In this document: positions 6,985 through 15,480 of the stretch, piece after piece
Position numbering within the stretch: position 1 is the stretch's first letter
How the letters are laid out: each line of letters begins with the position of its first letter
The notes under the pieces: model-generated
What the model was told of the DNA's origin: nothing
The model's database searches: none
Seen by the model: only the letters and a program-made list of their open reading frames with translations
Assembly: GCF_040719375.1 (NCBI RefSeq)
Contig: NZ_JBFDTP010000002.1
Coordinates: 1,302,001 to 1,366,000 of the forward strand
Direction of reading: 5' to 3'
Source of the DNA: Clostridium sp. AN503
GTDB taxonomy: Bacteria; Bacillota; Clostridia; Lachnospirales; Lachnospiraceae
DNA length: 64,000 nt
Position numbers and translations under genes: made by a program

Positions 6985-9708
6985 ATGAGCAGATTTATCA
7001 GACAGAAGTATAAGTGTTTGATTGCAGCATTGCTGATCGTATCGCTGACGATCGCATTGGGGGTTGGACTGCGCGGTTCTTTTATCAGAAACCGCCATCG
7101 GGAAGCAGAGAATATCCTGTTCTATTATAGTCAAAAAATCCTGCTGCAGATGACGGGATCTATGAATGAGGCGGAAGCACTGGCACAGACAGCCTATGTA
7201 CTGGAATCGGGGCAGTCGGATACGAGCGGCTGGTTTGAGCGTGCGGCAGCCCATCTGCTGGATCGTCCGGAGGTCCGTATGGTCAGCCTGTTTGAAGGGG
7301 ATGTGATGGCAAACGCCATGCCCAGGGACCGTTTTGGAGATCTGGTGGGGCGGGAGCTGAAGGATTTTTCATACATATATACGATGGCAAAAGTCGTTAA
7401 AGATCTGGTGGTGGAAGGCCCGATCGTGCTGGACAGTGCGAAAGGAGACCAGGAGGTATTCCTGTTTTTACAGCCGGTTGTAGAGCAGGGGGCTTATCTC
7501 GGCCAGGTGGCAGTAGCACTGGACCGGGACTATGTGCTGGGGCAGCTCAGGCTTGAAGACCTGTATGCGCAGGGGTATGATTACGAACTCTGGAGGGTGG
7601 AGCCTCAGAACGGGAATAAGGAGGTTGTTGCTGCTTCCCGCCCGGGCGTGGATTTCTCCGGGGCACAGAAAACGGTTTTTTATTTGCCGACCCAGTGGAC
7701 TTTAAGTATCCAGCCGGTGAACGGATGGATCAATACAGAGCAGATACTGGGCCTGGTTCTTTTGTGCTCTATGACGGCAGCAGTCCTGCTGATGCTGGCT
7801 TATCTTTTGTGCAGGAATATGAGCCAAATACAGAAACTTAAGAAGGCCGAATATACGGACAGGGCTACGGGGCTTTATAACCGAAAGGGGTTTACCGCTG
7901 CGCTGGATGGATGGCTTTTGGACGGAAGCAGCCCGGTTACACTGTTTTATTTTTCCCTTGAGGGTTATGCGCAGGCGGCCCGTTTGATCGGACCGCAGGA
8001 GGAGGAGGCTTTCCTGCGGAGTATACCATCGCGTCTTGATGAATATATTCACAGCGCTTTTCTTGCCGGCAGTCTGGATGCGGGCAGCTATATTATCGCA
8101 ATTCAGGAGGAGATGGGGGAGGAGCAGAGGGATCATTTTGCAAAGGGCCTGTCCTTAGAGCTTCTTTTAAAGGTGCGCATCAACGGGGAAAAGAGCTTTT
8201 TGATAGCACGCTACCAGTATGCCTGCTGCCGCCCGGAGGATTTTAAGGGGGAAGGCAGCAGGGCGGAGAAGGCGGTTGCCGACCTGATCCATGCCTATTA
8301 TATCCGCGTGGCTGAGGAATCCCCGATCCGGATGCTTACGGAGAAATGCCGGCAGCTTATGGAGGGGAACAGCGAGGTGGTATTTGACGAGTACACGGAT
8401 TTAGAGATGATGGAGCTGTCCAAGGCGTTCAGCCGGTACCGCAAACAGGTGGAGCAGCTTGCCTATTCCGATCCGGCCTTTAGCGTGGGGAACCGGCTGA
8501 AATTCCTGCGTGACACCAATATGCTGATCTCCTATGACAAAAAAAGGAGATTTAGTTTGTATTGCGTGGATATCTGTTCATTCAGCCAGTACAATGAGCT
8601 GTTCAGCACCAGCATCGGAGATGAGATATTGAAAGAGGTTGTTCGCCGGCTGTCGCGTCCATTTGGATCCTATCTCTACCGGATCAATGGCGATGTATTC
8701 CTGGGCATATCTCTTTCTGCGGAGAGCGCTCACTTTTTTGCCGAAAGGCTTTTAACCTTGTTTGAGGAGCCTGTTGATATCGGGAATCTGTCTCTGCCCC
8801 TCCAGATCAGGATTGCGGCGTGCACTTATCCGGAATACGGAGAGACTCCCGGGGAGCTGCTGGATCATATCCAGTCAGCTCTGAGATTTTCAAAAGAGTC
8901 AGATCAAGAGGTCATCATATACAATGGAGATCTGGATGGGATGATCCGGACGGAAGCGGATATCCTGGGCCGGTTAAAGGATTCCATCTGCCAGTCCACG
9001 CTGGAAGTATGGTATCAGCCCATCATGCATCTGGAAAGCGGCATGTACCGTGTGGCGGAGGCCCTTGTGCGCCTGCCTGATGGGAACGGCGGATATTTTT
9101 CAGCAGGTCAGGTGGTATCCCTGGCCGAGCGCAATGGTATTGTGGAATCCCTGGGGGATTATGTGATCGTCCAGGCATGTGAATTTATGCAGAAACACGC
9201 AGACCGTCTGGGGATCACGAGGGTAGGGATCAATATTTCCGTGCAGCAGCTTCTGGTAGGTAACAGCACAGAACATATACTGCGTCTGATCAGGAACTCT
9301 GGAGTAGAACCCCGGAGGATCACCCTGGAGATCACGGAGAGTGTCCTGATCCAGTCCATGGACCGGGCGGCAGAAGCTTTGGAAAACTTAAGGAAGGCGG
9401 GGATTCATATTGCGCTTGATGATTTCGGCGTGGGTTACAGCAGCCTCAACTATCTCTCCAACCTGCCGGTGGATATCATCAAGATCGACCGTTCCCTGAC
9501 CCAGCAGATCCTGACCAGCCCCAAGCAATATGCGCTGTTAAAGTCTATTGTGGACATGGCCTCCATCAACGGACTGACTGTTGTGGCGGAAGGGGTGGAG
9601 ACTCTGGAGGAGCAGAAGGCCATAGCGGCCTCCGGGGTGCAGTTTATCCAGGGATACTATTATGCACGGCCCATGGATGGTGAGGCGTTGAAAAAGTTTC
9701 TGGAATAG
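6985..9708 (+). CDS. GGDEF-EAL protein, probable c-di-GMP phosphodiesterase
   Basis: 907 residues from ATG 6985, which has GAGGA six bases before it; an earlier in-frame ATG (6943) would overlap the cyclase gene by 35 bases. Two membrane segments bracket an external region. Next comes a degenerate GGDEF-like stretch (YTDRATGLYNRKGF), then a second with NGDVF in place of GGDEF, so cyclase activity is unlikely. The C-terminal EAL domain keeps its key motifs: EALVRLP (about residue 692), INISVQQL, LEITES, DDFGVGYSSLNYL (about 812), IKIDRSL and AEGVET. It should break down cyclic di-GMP and oppose the cyclase encoded just upstream. Last gene of the operon. Confidence 0.92.
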   Translation: MSRFIRQKYKCLIAALLIVSLTIALGVGLRGSFIRNRHREAENILFYYSQKILLQMTGSMNEAEALAQTAYVLESGQSDTSGWFERAAAHLLDRPEVRMVSLFEGDVMANAMPRDRFGDLVGRELKDFSYIYTMAKVVKDLVVEGPIVLDSAKGDQEVFLFLQPVVEQGAYLGQVAVALDRDYVLGQLRLEDLYAQGYDYELWRVEPQNGNKEVVAASRPGVDFSGAQKTVFYLPTQWTLSIQPVNGWINTEQILGLVLLCSMTAAVLLMLAYLLCRNMSQIQKLKKAEYTDRATGLYNRKGFTAALDGWLLDGSSPVTLFYFSLEGYAQAARLIGPQEEEAFLRSIPSRLDEYIHSAFLAGSLDAGSYIIAIQEEMGEEQRDHFAKGLSLELLLKVRINGEKSFLIARYQYACCRPEDFKGEGSRAEKAVADLIHAYYIRVAEESPIRMLTEKCRQLMEGNSEVVFDEYTDLEMMELSKAFSRYRKQVEQLAYSDPAFSVGNRLKFLRDTNMLISYDKKRRFSLYCVDICSFSQYNELFSTSIGDEILKEVVRRLSRPFGSYLYRINGDVFLGISLSAESAHFFAERLLTLFEEPVDIGNLSLPLQIRIAACTYPEYGETPGELLDHIQSALRFSKESDQEVIIYNGDLDGMIRTEADILGRLKDSICQSTLEVWYQPIMHLESGMYRVAEALVRLPDGNGGYFSAGQVVSLAERNGIVESLGDYVIVQACEFMQKHADRLGITRVGINISVQQLLVGNSTEHILRLIRNSGVEPRRITLEITESVLIQSMDRAAEALENLRKAGIHIALDDFGVGYSSLNYLSNLPVDIIKIDRSLTQQILTSPKQYALLKSIVDMASINGLTVVAEGVETLEEQKAIAASGVQFIQGYYYARPMDGEALKKFLE

Positions 9709-9742
9709 AACCGTGTCTGGCGGTGGCAGACAGATAACAGTC

Positions 9743-9776
9743 CGGGCGGAATTCATTTGGATTCCGCCCGATTTTA
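9743..9776 (+). terminator. terminator of the signalling operon
   Basis: Perfect 10-bp stem CGGGCGGAAT (9743-9752) / ATTCCGCCCG (9761-9770), followed by ATTTTAT. Confidence 0.88.
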
Positions 9777-9823
9777 TATTACAATGGATATAGATTATAA
9801 TTTGATTTAAGGAGGAAGGCAGG

Positions 9824-10585
9824 ATGCTGATCGAGCTGAACCAGGAGATCTTGGAAGGATTATCAAAGACAGAGAGGGAGATCGTAGTATTTATCAATGA
9901 AAATGAAAAGCGGCTGGCACAGCTGTCTATCGTGGATATCGCCTTTGATACCTACACGTCCCCGTCCACTGTGTCACGCGCCATCCGGAAATGCGGGATC
10001 AACGGCTTCAATGAACTGCGGTACCGTCTGACGGAAAAAGGCGCCGACAAGGACATACAGAATATGGGGGAGATCTTAAACAAATCCCTGATCGAAGCCC
10101 AGAGGGTGTTGGAGCAGATATCTCTGGCCTCTGTTCTGGAGTTTATCTCTGTCATCAAAGGGGCAAGCAGGGTTTTCGTGCTGGCGAGAGGGCTGACGGA
10201 GTATGTGGCGCAGGAATTCACCCTGAAGCTGCAACTTTTGGATTTTAACGCGGTATTTTTCAGCGATCCCAACATTATGCGGAAGAAGTCAGAGACCATG
10301 CGGGCGGATGAGGCGCTTGTCATCTTTTCTCTAAACGGCGGTACGAGGGAGCTGATCGAGTCGGCCCAGAATGCCAACCACAGGAAAGCAAAAGTAGTGA
10401 CCTGCTGCTGCAATGAGAATTCCGAGCTGATCCAGGTATCCAATGTCAACCTGATCGGATTCAAGCACCGGCATGACGCGATCACCGAATATGAGGTGGC
10501 ATCCCGCGTGTCCCTCCACATGATGGCGAGGATCATCATCGATTATCTGGTGGAGGAGCAGGGGAAAACCGTTTTCAGAACATGA
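9824..10585 (+). CDS. RpiR/MurR-family transcriptional regulator
   Basis: 253 residues. An N-terminal RpiR-type helix-turn-helix (SKTEREIVVFINENEKR ... TSPSTVSRAIRKCGINGF) is followed by a sugar-isomerase (SIS) domain from about residue 105, with FSLNGGTRELIESA as the phosphate-sugar binding loop. RpiR proteins sense phosphosugars and control sugar catabolic operons. The genes directly downstream (PfkB kinase, PTS, aldolase) are the likely targets and a sugar phosphate made by them the likely ligand. Ribosome site GGAGGA; 72 bases to the kinase gene. Confidence 0.9.
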   Translation: MLIELNQEILEGLSKTEREIVVFINENEKRLAQLSIVDIAFDTYTSPSTVSRAIRKCGINGFNELRYRLTEKGADKDIQNMGEILNKSLIEAQRVLEQISLASVLEFISVIKGASRVFVLARGLTEYVAQEFTLKLQLLDFNAVFFSDPNIMRKKSETMRADEALVIFSLNGGTRELIESAQNANHRKAKVVTCCCNENSELIQVSNVNLIGFKHRHDAITEYEVASRVSLHMMARIIIDYLVEEQGKTVFRT

Positions 10586-10657
10586 AAAGATTTTCACGCC
10601 GTTCTCTGGTATAGTAAAAACATCAAGAGGAGATAAAATAAAAAGGAGGACGGCACT

Positions 10658-11578
10658 ATGATCTACACGTTGACCACAAACCCTGCCATCGACATGAATA
10701 TCATGACAGACGGGCTGCGGCCCCAGGTCGTGAACAGGACTTTTGGCACGGTGTACACCCCCAATGGAAAGGGGCTCAATGTCAGCTATGTACTGCAGCA
10801 TTTTGGCATACCATCTGCGGTGCTTGGCTTTTTCGGAGGATTTTCCGGGGACTACATTGTGAAGGAAACGAAGGCGCGGGGATTTGAGATCCATCCGGTC
10901 TGGGTGGAGGAACAGACCCGCATCAATATTTTCCTAAACGACGGGACCTCGGAGTACAAATTCGTGAACGCGGGTTCCTTTGTCAGCCGGGAAAAACAGG
11001 AGGAAATGCTGGCAATACTGAAAGGCGCCCGGGATATGGACTACCTGTCCATCAGCGGAAGCCTGCCTCCGGGCATCGAGCCGGAGTATTATGAGGAGAT
11101 CCTGACCCTCTGCCGGGAAAAGGAGACCAGGGTGATCCTGGATGTAAGCTCAAAGAAACTGAGGGAGCTTTTGGAATACAGGCCGTACCTGATCAAACCA
11201 AACGATGAGGAGATAGCGGATATTTTTGGGATCGTCATGAGGGATGAGGCGGATATCCTGGATGCCCTGGAGTTTTTACACGAGAAGGGAGCGGAGAATA
11301 TCCTGCTGACCCTGGGGGAGCGGGGGGCTTATTTCTCTGATGGGAAGGCGGTTTATTATGTATCGGCATGTCCCGTCCGTCTGCTGAGCTCTGCCTGCGC
11401 AGGGGATTCGGCGCTGGCAGCATTTTTGAGCATCTGGCTTGAGAGGCCGGAGGATGTTGAGACGGCTTTAAAGCGCTGCGCCGCAACGGGAGCAAACGTG
11501 GCGGAGAGCAACGGGATCGGGGATCTTGAGAAGGTAGAAGCGTACATGGAAAAGGTTTGTGTCAGGAGGGTGAGATAA
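10658..11578 (+). CDS. PfkB-family 1-phosphofructokinase-like kinase
   Basis: 306 residues, the usual length for FruK/LacC enzymes. Seen: the N-terminal TLTTNPAIDMNI, the substrate loop GKGLNVSYVL, LSISGSLPPGI, IKPNDEEI, and the ATP/anion-hole motif as CAGDSALAAF (family GAGDSMVAGF) with the catalytic Asp kept. It should phosphorylate a ketose 1-phosphate such as fructose 1-phosphate at C6. Placed between an RpiR regulator and a fructose-type PTS whose start follows its stop codon without a gap. Tagatose 6-phosphate kinase activity is an alternative. A TATAGT box without a clear -35 lies near 10610. Confidence 0.88.
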   Translation: MIYTLTTNPAIDMNIMTDGLRPQVVNRTFGTVYTPNGKGLNVSYVLQHFGIPSAVLGFFGGFSGDYIVKETKARGFEIHPVWVEEQTRINIFLNDGTSEYKFVNAGSFVSREKQEEMLAILKGARDMDYLSISGSLPPGIEPEYYEEILTLCREKETRVILDVSSKKLRELLEYRPYLIKPNDEEIADIFGIVMRDEADILDALEFLHEKGAENILLTLGERGAYFSDGKAVYYVSACPVRLLSSACAGDSALAAFLSIWLERPEDVETALKRCAATGANVAESNGIGDLEKVEAYMEKVCVRRVR

Positions 11579-13456
11579 ATGAAAAAATTATTGGCGGTTA
11601 CAGGATGTCCTACAGGCATCGCCCACACGTTTATGGCGGAGGAAGCATTAAAACAGGCGGCAGCAGAGTTGGGCTGCGGGATGAAGGTTGAGACAAACGG
11701 AGCGATCGGCGTGGAGAATGCGCTGACAGAAGAGGATATCCGGCAGGCGGACGCGATCATCGTGGCCTGTGACAAGAACGTGGATATGGACCGTTTTCAC
11801 GGCAAGCCGGTGATCGAAGTGCCGGTATCGGACGGGATCAACAAGGCGAAGGAACTGATCCAGAGGTGCCTGGACGGAAAGGTCCCTGTGTATCAGAGCA
11901 GGAATGCAGGTTACCAAAAAGGATCGTCTGTGGACAGCGGCGTGGTGAAAGAGCACGGTTCCCTGGGCCATACCATATACAAGCACCTGATGAACGGCGT
12001 TTCCCACATGCTTCCTCTGGTGGTGGCAGGCGGTGTGCTGGTGGCGATCTCTTTCTTGTGGGGGATCTTTTCGGCAGACCCTGCATCGGATCAGTATAAC
12101 GTGATCGCTGCCACACTCAAATCCGTAGGCGGATATTCCATGGGACTGATGGTTCCGGTGCTGGCAGCATTTATTGCCCAGTCTATTTCCGGCAGACCGG
12201 GTATGCTGGCAGGCCTGGTAGGCGGTATGATCGCATCGGAGACAGGCTCTGGTTTTATCGGCGGTATCCTGGCAGGCTTCCTGGCCGGTTATGTGGTGGA
12301 AGGCTTTGTTAAGCTTTTAAAGGGGATGCCGAGACAGCTGGAGGGACTCAAATCCATCTTTGTGGTACCGATCGTGACGGTGGGTATTGTGGGGATCGCC
12401 ATGGTGCTGATCGGAGGGCCATGTTCAGCGCTTAACCAGGCGATGATGGATTTCCTTGCAGGTCTGCAGAACACCAGTCCTGTCGTTCTTGGGATCGTGG
12501 TAGGCTGTATGTCTGCGTTTGATATGGGCGGTCCGGTCAACAAGGCTGCATACGTGACGGGAACCATGCTTCTGGCACAGGGCAACTATTACTTTATGGC
12601 AGGCGTGTCTGCCGCATGTATCACCCCTCCGCTTGTCATTGCGCTTGCGGCAACCTTCTGCAAGAACCGTTTTACTCCGGATGACAGGACCGCAGGCCTG
12701 GTAAACTATGTACTGGGATGTACCCATATCACAGAAGGCGCGATCCCCTTTGCAGCTAAAAATCCTTTGAAGGTGATCCCGGTCCTGATGGCTGGTTCCT
12801 CCATCTCTGCGGTGCTGACTTACATGATGGGGATCACGGTCCCGGCCCCTCACGGCGGTTTTCTGATCCTGGGCCTGGTCAATAATCCTCTGGGATGGGT
12901 GGTCTGTATTTTAGCCGGTTCCGCGGTTGGCGCATTTCTTTATGTACTGGTTACTCCAAAAGTGAAGCAGCCGGAGCAGGTAAAGCAGGAGACAGCGAAG
13001 CCGGTAGAAAATAATACGTTATTTTTCGAGGATGCTGTGACTCTTGATCTGCACGGCAAGAATAAGGAGGAAGTGATCAGGGAGATGGCAGGGCTGTTAG
13101 CAGACGCAGGAGCCCTGCGTGATCCGAAGGCTTACCAGGAGGAGATCTGGAACCGGGAGCATCAGTCGACCACAGGCATCGGTATGGGGATCGCGATTCC
13201 CCACGCAAGGACCTCAGCGGTAAAGAAACCTATGGTTGCGGTCGGCGTTTCAAAGAGTGGGTTTGACTATGAGGCGCTGGACGGAGAGCCGGTAAACCTG
13301 ATCTTTATGATCGCGGCGGGCGATGGTGACGGAGATCTGCACTTAAGGATCCTTTCCGAACTGTCAAAACGACTGATGCATCCGGAATTTGTGGAAGCGG
13401 TCAAGAAATGCAGGACCAAAGCAGAGCTTGTGCAGGTGTTAAGACAGGCAGAATAA
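11579..13456 (+). CDS. fructose-type PTS transporter, IIB-IIC-IIA fusion
   Basis: 625 residues in the order IIB-IIC-IIA. The IIB domain opens with LLAVTGCPTGIAHTFMAEEA, with phospho-Cys10. IIC (about 130-470) is a multi-span membrane domain. After a hydrophilic linker, IIA (about 480-625) has HQSTTGIGMGIAIPHART with phospho-His near 542. The protein should import and phosphorylate a fructose-like sugar at C1 using phosphate from HPr. It is adjacent to the PfkB gene (no gap) and 61 bases ahead of the aldolase, so the set makes a complete route from sugar to trioses. Confidence 0.93.
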   Translation: MKKLLAVTGCPTGIAHTFMAEEALKQAAAELGCGMKVETNGAIGVENALTEEDIRQADAIIVACDKNVDMDRFHGKPVIEVPVSDGINKAKELIQRCLDGKVPVYQSRNAGYQKGSSVDSGVVKEHGSLGHTIYKHLMNGVSHMLPLVVAGGVLVAISFLWGIFSADPASDQYNVIAATLKSVGGYSMGLMVPVLAAFIAQSISGRPGMLAGLVGGMIASETGSGFIGGILAGFLAGYVVEGFVKLLKGMPRQLEGLKSIFVVPIVTVGIVGIAMVLIGGPCSALNQAMMDFLAGLQNTSPVVLGIVVGCMSAFDMGGPVNKAAYVTGTMLLAQGNYYFMAGVSAACITPPLVIALAATFCKNRFTPDDRTAGLVNYVLGCTHITEGAIPFAAKNPLKVIPVLMAGSSISAVLTYMMGITVPAPHGGFLILGLVNNPLGWVVCILAGSAVGAFLYVLVTPKVKQPEQVKQETAKPVENNTLFFEDAVTLDLHGKNKEEVIREMAGLLADAGALRDPKAYQEEIWNREHQSTTGIGMGIAIPHARTSAVKKPMVAVGVSKSGFDYEALDGEPVNLIFMIAAGDGDGDLHLRILSELSKRLMHPEFVEAVKKCRTKAELVQVLRQAE

Positions 13457-13517
13457 AGCTGTTTGTAAGTATGCTTATAGAGATTGCCGATGGTCATTAT
13501 GAAAGGAGAATAAACGT

Positions 13518-14369
13518 ATGCCTTTAGTTACAACTGGTGGGATGTTGAGAAGGGCTCAGGACGGCCATTATGCAGTCTGTGCCTTTAACGTGGAGAACAT
13601 GGAGATGGTTATGGCAGTCGCTGAGGCGGCGGAGGAACTGAAGGCGCCGGTCATCATGCAGACGACGCCCTCTACCGTGAAATACGCAGGACTGGATTAT
13701 TTTCTTGCTAATGTTAAGGCGGCTCAGACGCGGGCCAGCGTACCGATTGCGATGCATCAGGATCATGGCTCCAGCTTTGGCCTGGCGATGCAGGCACTCA
13801 GGGAGGGCTACACATCGATTATGATAGACGGCTCCCATGAGAGCTTTGAGGAAAATATCGCTGTTACCAAAGCGGTTGTGGATGCCTGTTCTCCATCCGG
13901 TATCCCGGTAGAAGCGGAGCTTGGTAAAGTGGGCGGCAAAGAGGATGATCTGGATGGCGGGGAGGGGAATGGATTGACGGACCCTCTGGAAGCGCGTGAA
14001 TTTGTGGAGCGTACAGGGGTATCCTCGCTTGCGATAGCGATCGGTACCGCTCATGGGATCTACAGGGGGAAACCGAAACTGGATCAGGAGCGGCTTTCCC
14101 AGATCCGCGAGGTGGTGGATGTCCCGCTGGTACTGCACGGAGCGTCCGGCGTCCCGGACGAGGCGGTACAGGAGGCCATCCGTCGTGGGATATGTAAGGT
14201 AAACTACGCTACGGAGCTGCGGATCGCATACAGCGATGGAGTGAAGGAAGTGCTGAAAACAGATCCCGACACCATCGATCCGAAAAAATATGGAGCGGCA
14301 GGGAAAGCCCGTGTGAAGGCTTTTGTCATGGAAAAGATGAAGAACTGCGGATGCGCAGGAAAAGGCTGA
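13518..14369 (+). CDS. class II ketose-bisphosphate aldolase
   Basis: 283 residues. Zinc-dependent class II aldolase: HQDHGSSF holds the early catalytic/metal residues, then VEAELGKVGGKEDD, GTAHGIYRGKPKLD and LHGASGVPD supply the remaining zinc and phosphate ligands. It cleaves fructose 1,6-bisphosphate (or the tagatose form) to DHAP and glyceraldehyde 3-phosphate. The operon context favours the product of the PfkB kinase as substrate. The end GCAGKG is cysteine/glycine rich. Ribosome site AAAGGAG. Confidence 0.9.
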   Translation: MPLVTTGGMLRRAQDGHYAVCAFNVENMEMVMAVAEAAEELKAPVIMQTTPSTVKYAGLDYFLANVKAAQTRASVPIAMHQDHGSSFGLAMQALREGYTSIMIDGSHESFEENIAVTKAVVDACSPSGIPVEAELGKVGGKEDDLDGGEGNGLTDPLEAREFVERTGVSSLAIAIGTAHGIYRGKPKLDQERLSQIREVVDVPLVLHGASGVPDEAVQEAIRRGICKVNYATELRIAYSDGVKEVLKTDPDTIDPKKYGAAGKARVKAFVMEKMKNCGCAGKG

Positions 14370-14423
14370 ACTGGTATATTGATCCAGAAAAATGGCAGCG
14401 AGTTTGTTAAGCAGTTTTAGACC

Positions 14424-14452
14424 TTGTAATATTCCATTTTGTCGAATATAAT
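14424..14452 (+). promoter_or_regulatory. promoter of the GntR gene
   Basis: -35-like TTGTAA (14424-14429), a 17-base spacer and -10 TATAAT (14447-14452), 71 bases before the GntR ATG. Confidence 0.65.
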
Positions 14453-14522
14453 AAGAATATGCTTGCAATTAGCGATCAGATGATTAGTCCATATATTGGG
14501 TGAATGTACAGAGAGGTAACAT

Positions 14523-15254
14523 ATGAAGATAAAAAAGGTGTCGGTTGTGGATCAGGTCAGCGAGGCCCTGAAGGAGAAGCTTCTGAATCATACATGGGAG
14601 CCGGGGGATAAGCTTCCCTCGGAAGGAGAGCTGGCGGATACATTTGGCGTAAACCGGTTGAGTGTGCGTATGGCGCTGCAAAAGCTCAATACGCTGGGAC
14701 TTTTGGAGACCAGGGTAGGTGAAGGGACCTATGTCAGGGAGTTTTCCATGGCGCCTTACATGGATGAGATTGCGGACATCTATCTGGATGAAAAGCGCCT
14801 GAATGATGTGAGGGAGCTTCGGAATCTGTTGGAGGGCGAAGCCATGAGAATCGCGGCCGCCAGCTCCACCGTGGAAGAACAGGAGGAGTTGAAGCGCCGT
14901 CTGAAGGTGTATGAGGAAAAGCGCAGCCGCGTGAAGGAAGACCCGGAGAGCGAGACGGCACTGGATGAGATGGCAGAAGCGGATTTTGAGTTTCACCATC
15001 AGGTGATTCGGATGAGCCACAATGATCTATATGTGGATATTTATCTCATGACAAAAAAAGTGATCGTACGGCATATACGGGATCTTCTGAAAAGCAGGGT
15101 CAGTAAAGAAATTGAACTGGAGAAGAAGAGCGGCAGACGCGTAGATGAGCATTACGAAGTGATCAATGGAATTTGCAATGGGGACGTGGAAGCCCTGACC
15201 AGATCCAGGGAACGGATGCTTCGGATCCGGCCGATTCCTGATTTTGGGGAGTAG
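14523..15254 (+). CDS. GntR-family regulator, FadR/FCD type
   Basis: 243 residues. The N-terminal winged helix has the GntR signature (GDKLPSEGELADTFGVNRLSV ... LLETRVGEGTYV), and the helical C-terminal FCD domain (ELRNLLEGEAMRIAA, DFEFHHQVIRMSHN, HYEVINGICNGD) carries histidines that bind metal and ligand in this family. Such regulators usually respond to sugar acids or short carboxylates. It precedes a permease gene and an enolase-superfamily gene, which I take as its targets. A strong terminator follows, so it forms its own transcript. Confidence 0.88.
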   Translation: MKIKKVSVVDQVSEALKEKLLNHTWEPGDKLPSEGELADTFGVNRLSVRMALQKLNTLGLLETRVGEGTYVREFSMAPYMDEIADIYLDEKRLNDVRELRNLLEGEAMRIAAASSTVEEQEELKRRLKVYEEKRSRVKEDPESETALDEMAEADFEFHHQVIRMSHNDLYVDIYLMTKKVIVRHIRDLLKSRVSKEIELEKKSGRRVDEHYEVINGICNGDVEALTRSRERMLRIRPIPDFGE

Positions 15255-15288
15255 GGACAGATTTCTGCCATTAGATTCGGGTAAAGAG

Positions 15289-15338
15289 AAAATGCATTGT
15301 GTAACGGAATGATAAGTTCCTGCACAATGCATTTTTTT
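15289..15338 (+). terminator. terminator after the GntR gene
   Basis: Perfect arms AAAATGCATTGTG (15289-15301) and the complement ending in ATTTTTTT (15323-15338), with a small inner GGAA/TTCC stem. A strong intrinsic terminator. Confidence 0.9.
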
Positions 15339-15390
15339 GTGCATTTGGCACAATGAAGATTGTTTAAAATGATGAAACTTAAAAAAGTAT

Positions 15391-15429
15391 CACAAAGCGC
15401 TTGCATTATATATTGAACTGATGTATTAT
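15391..15429 (+). promoter_or_regulatory. permease promoter with cre-like site
   Basis: -35-like TTGCAT (15401-15406), a 17-base spacer and -10 TATTAT (15424-15429). The sequence ACAAAGCGCTTGCA (about 15392-15405) resembles a CcpA cre box with three mismatches and overlaps the -35, as expected for carbon catabolite repression. CcpA control is inferred. Confidence 0.5.
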
Positions 15430-15480
15430 CTACCTAGCGAACAAGTGAATAAGCAACCAAGAAAAAGAGGAGGATTCTAT

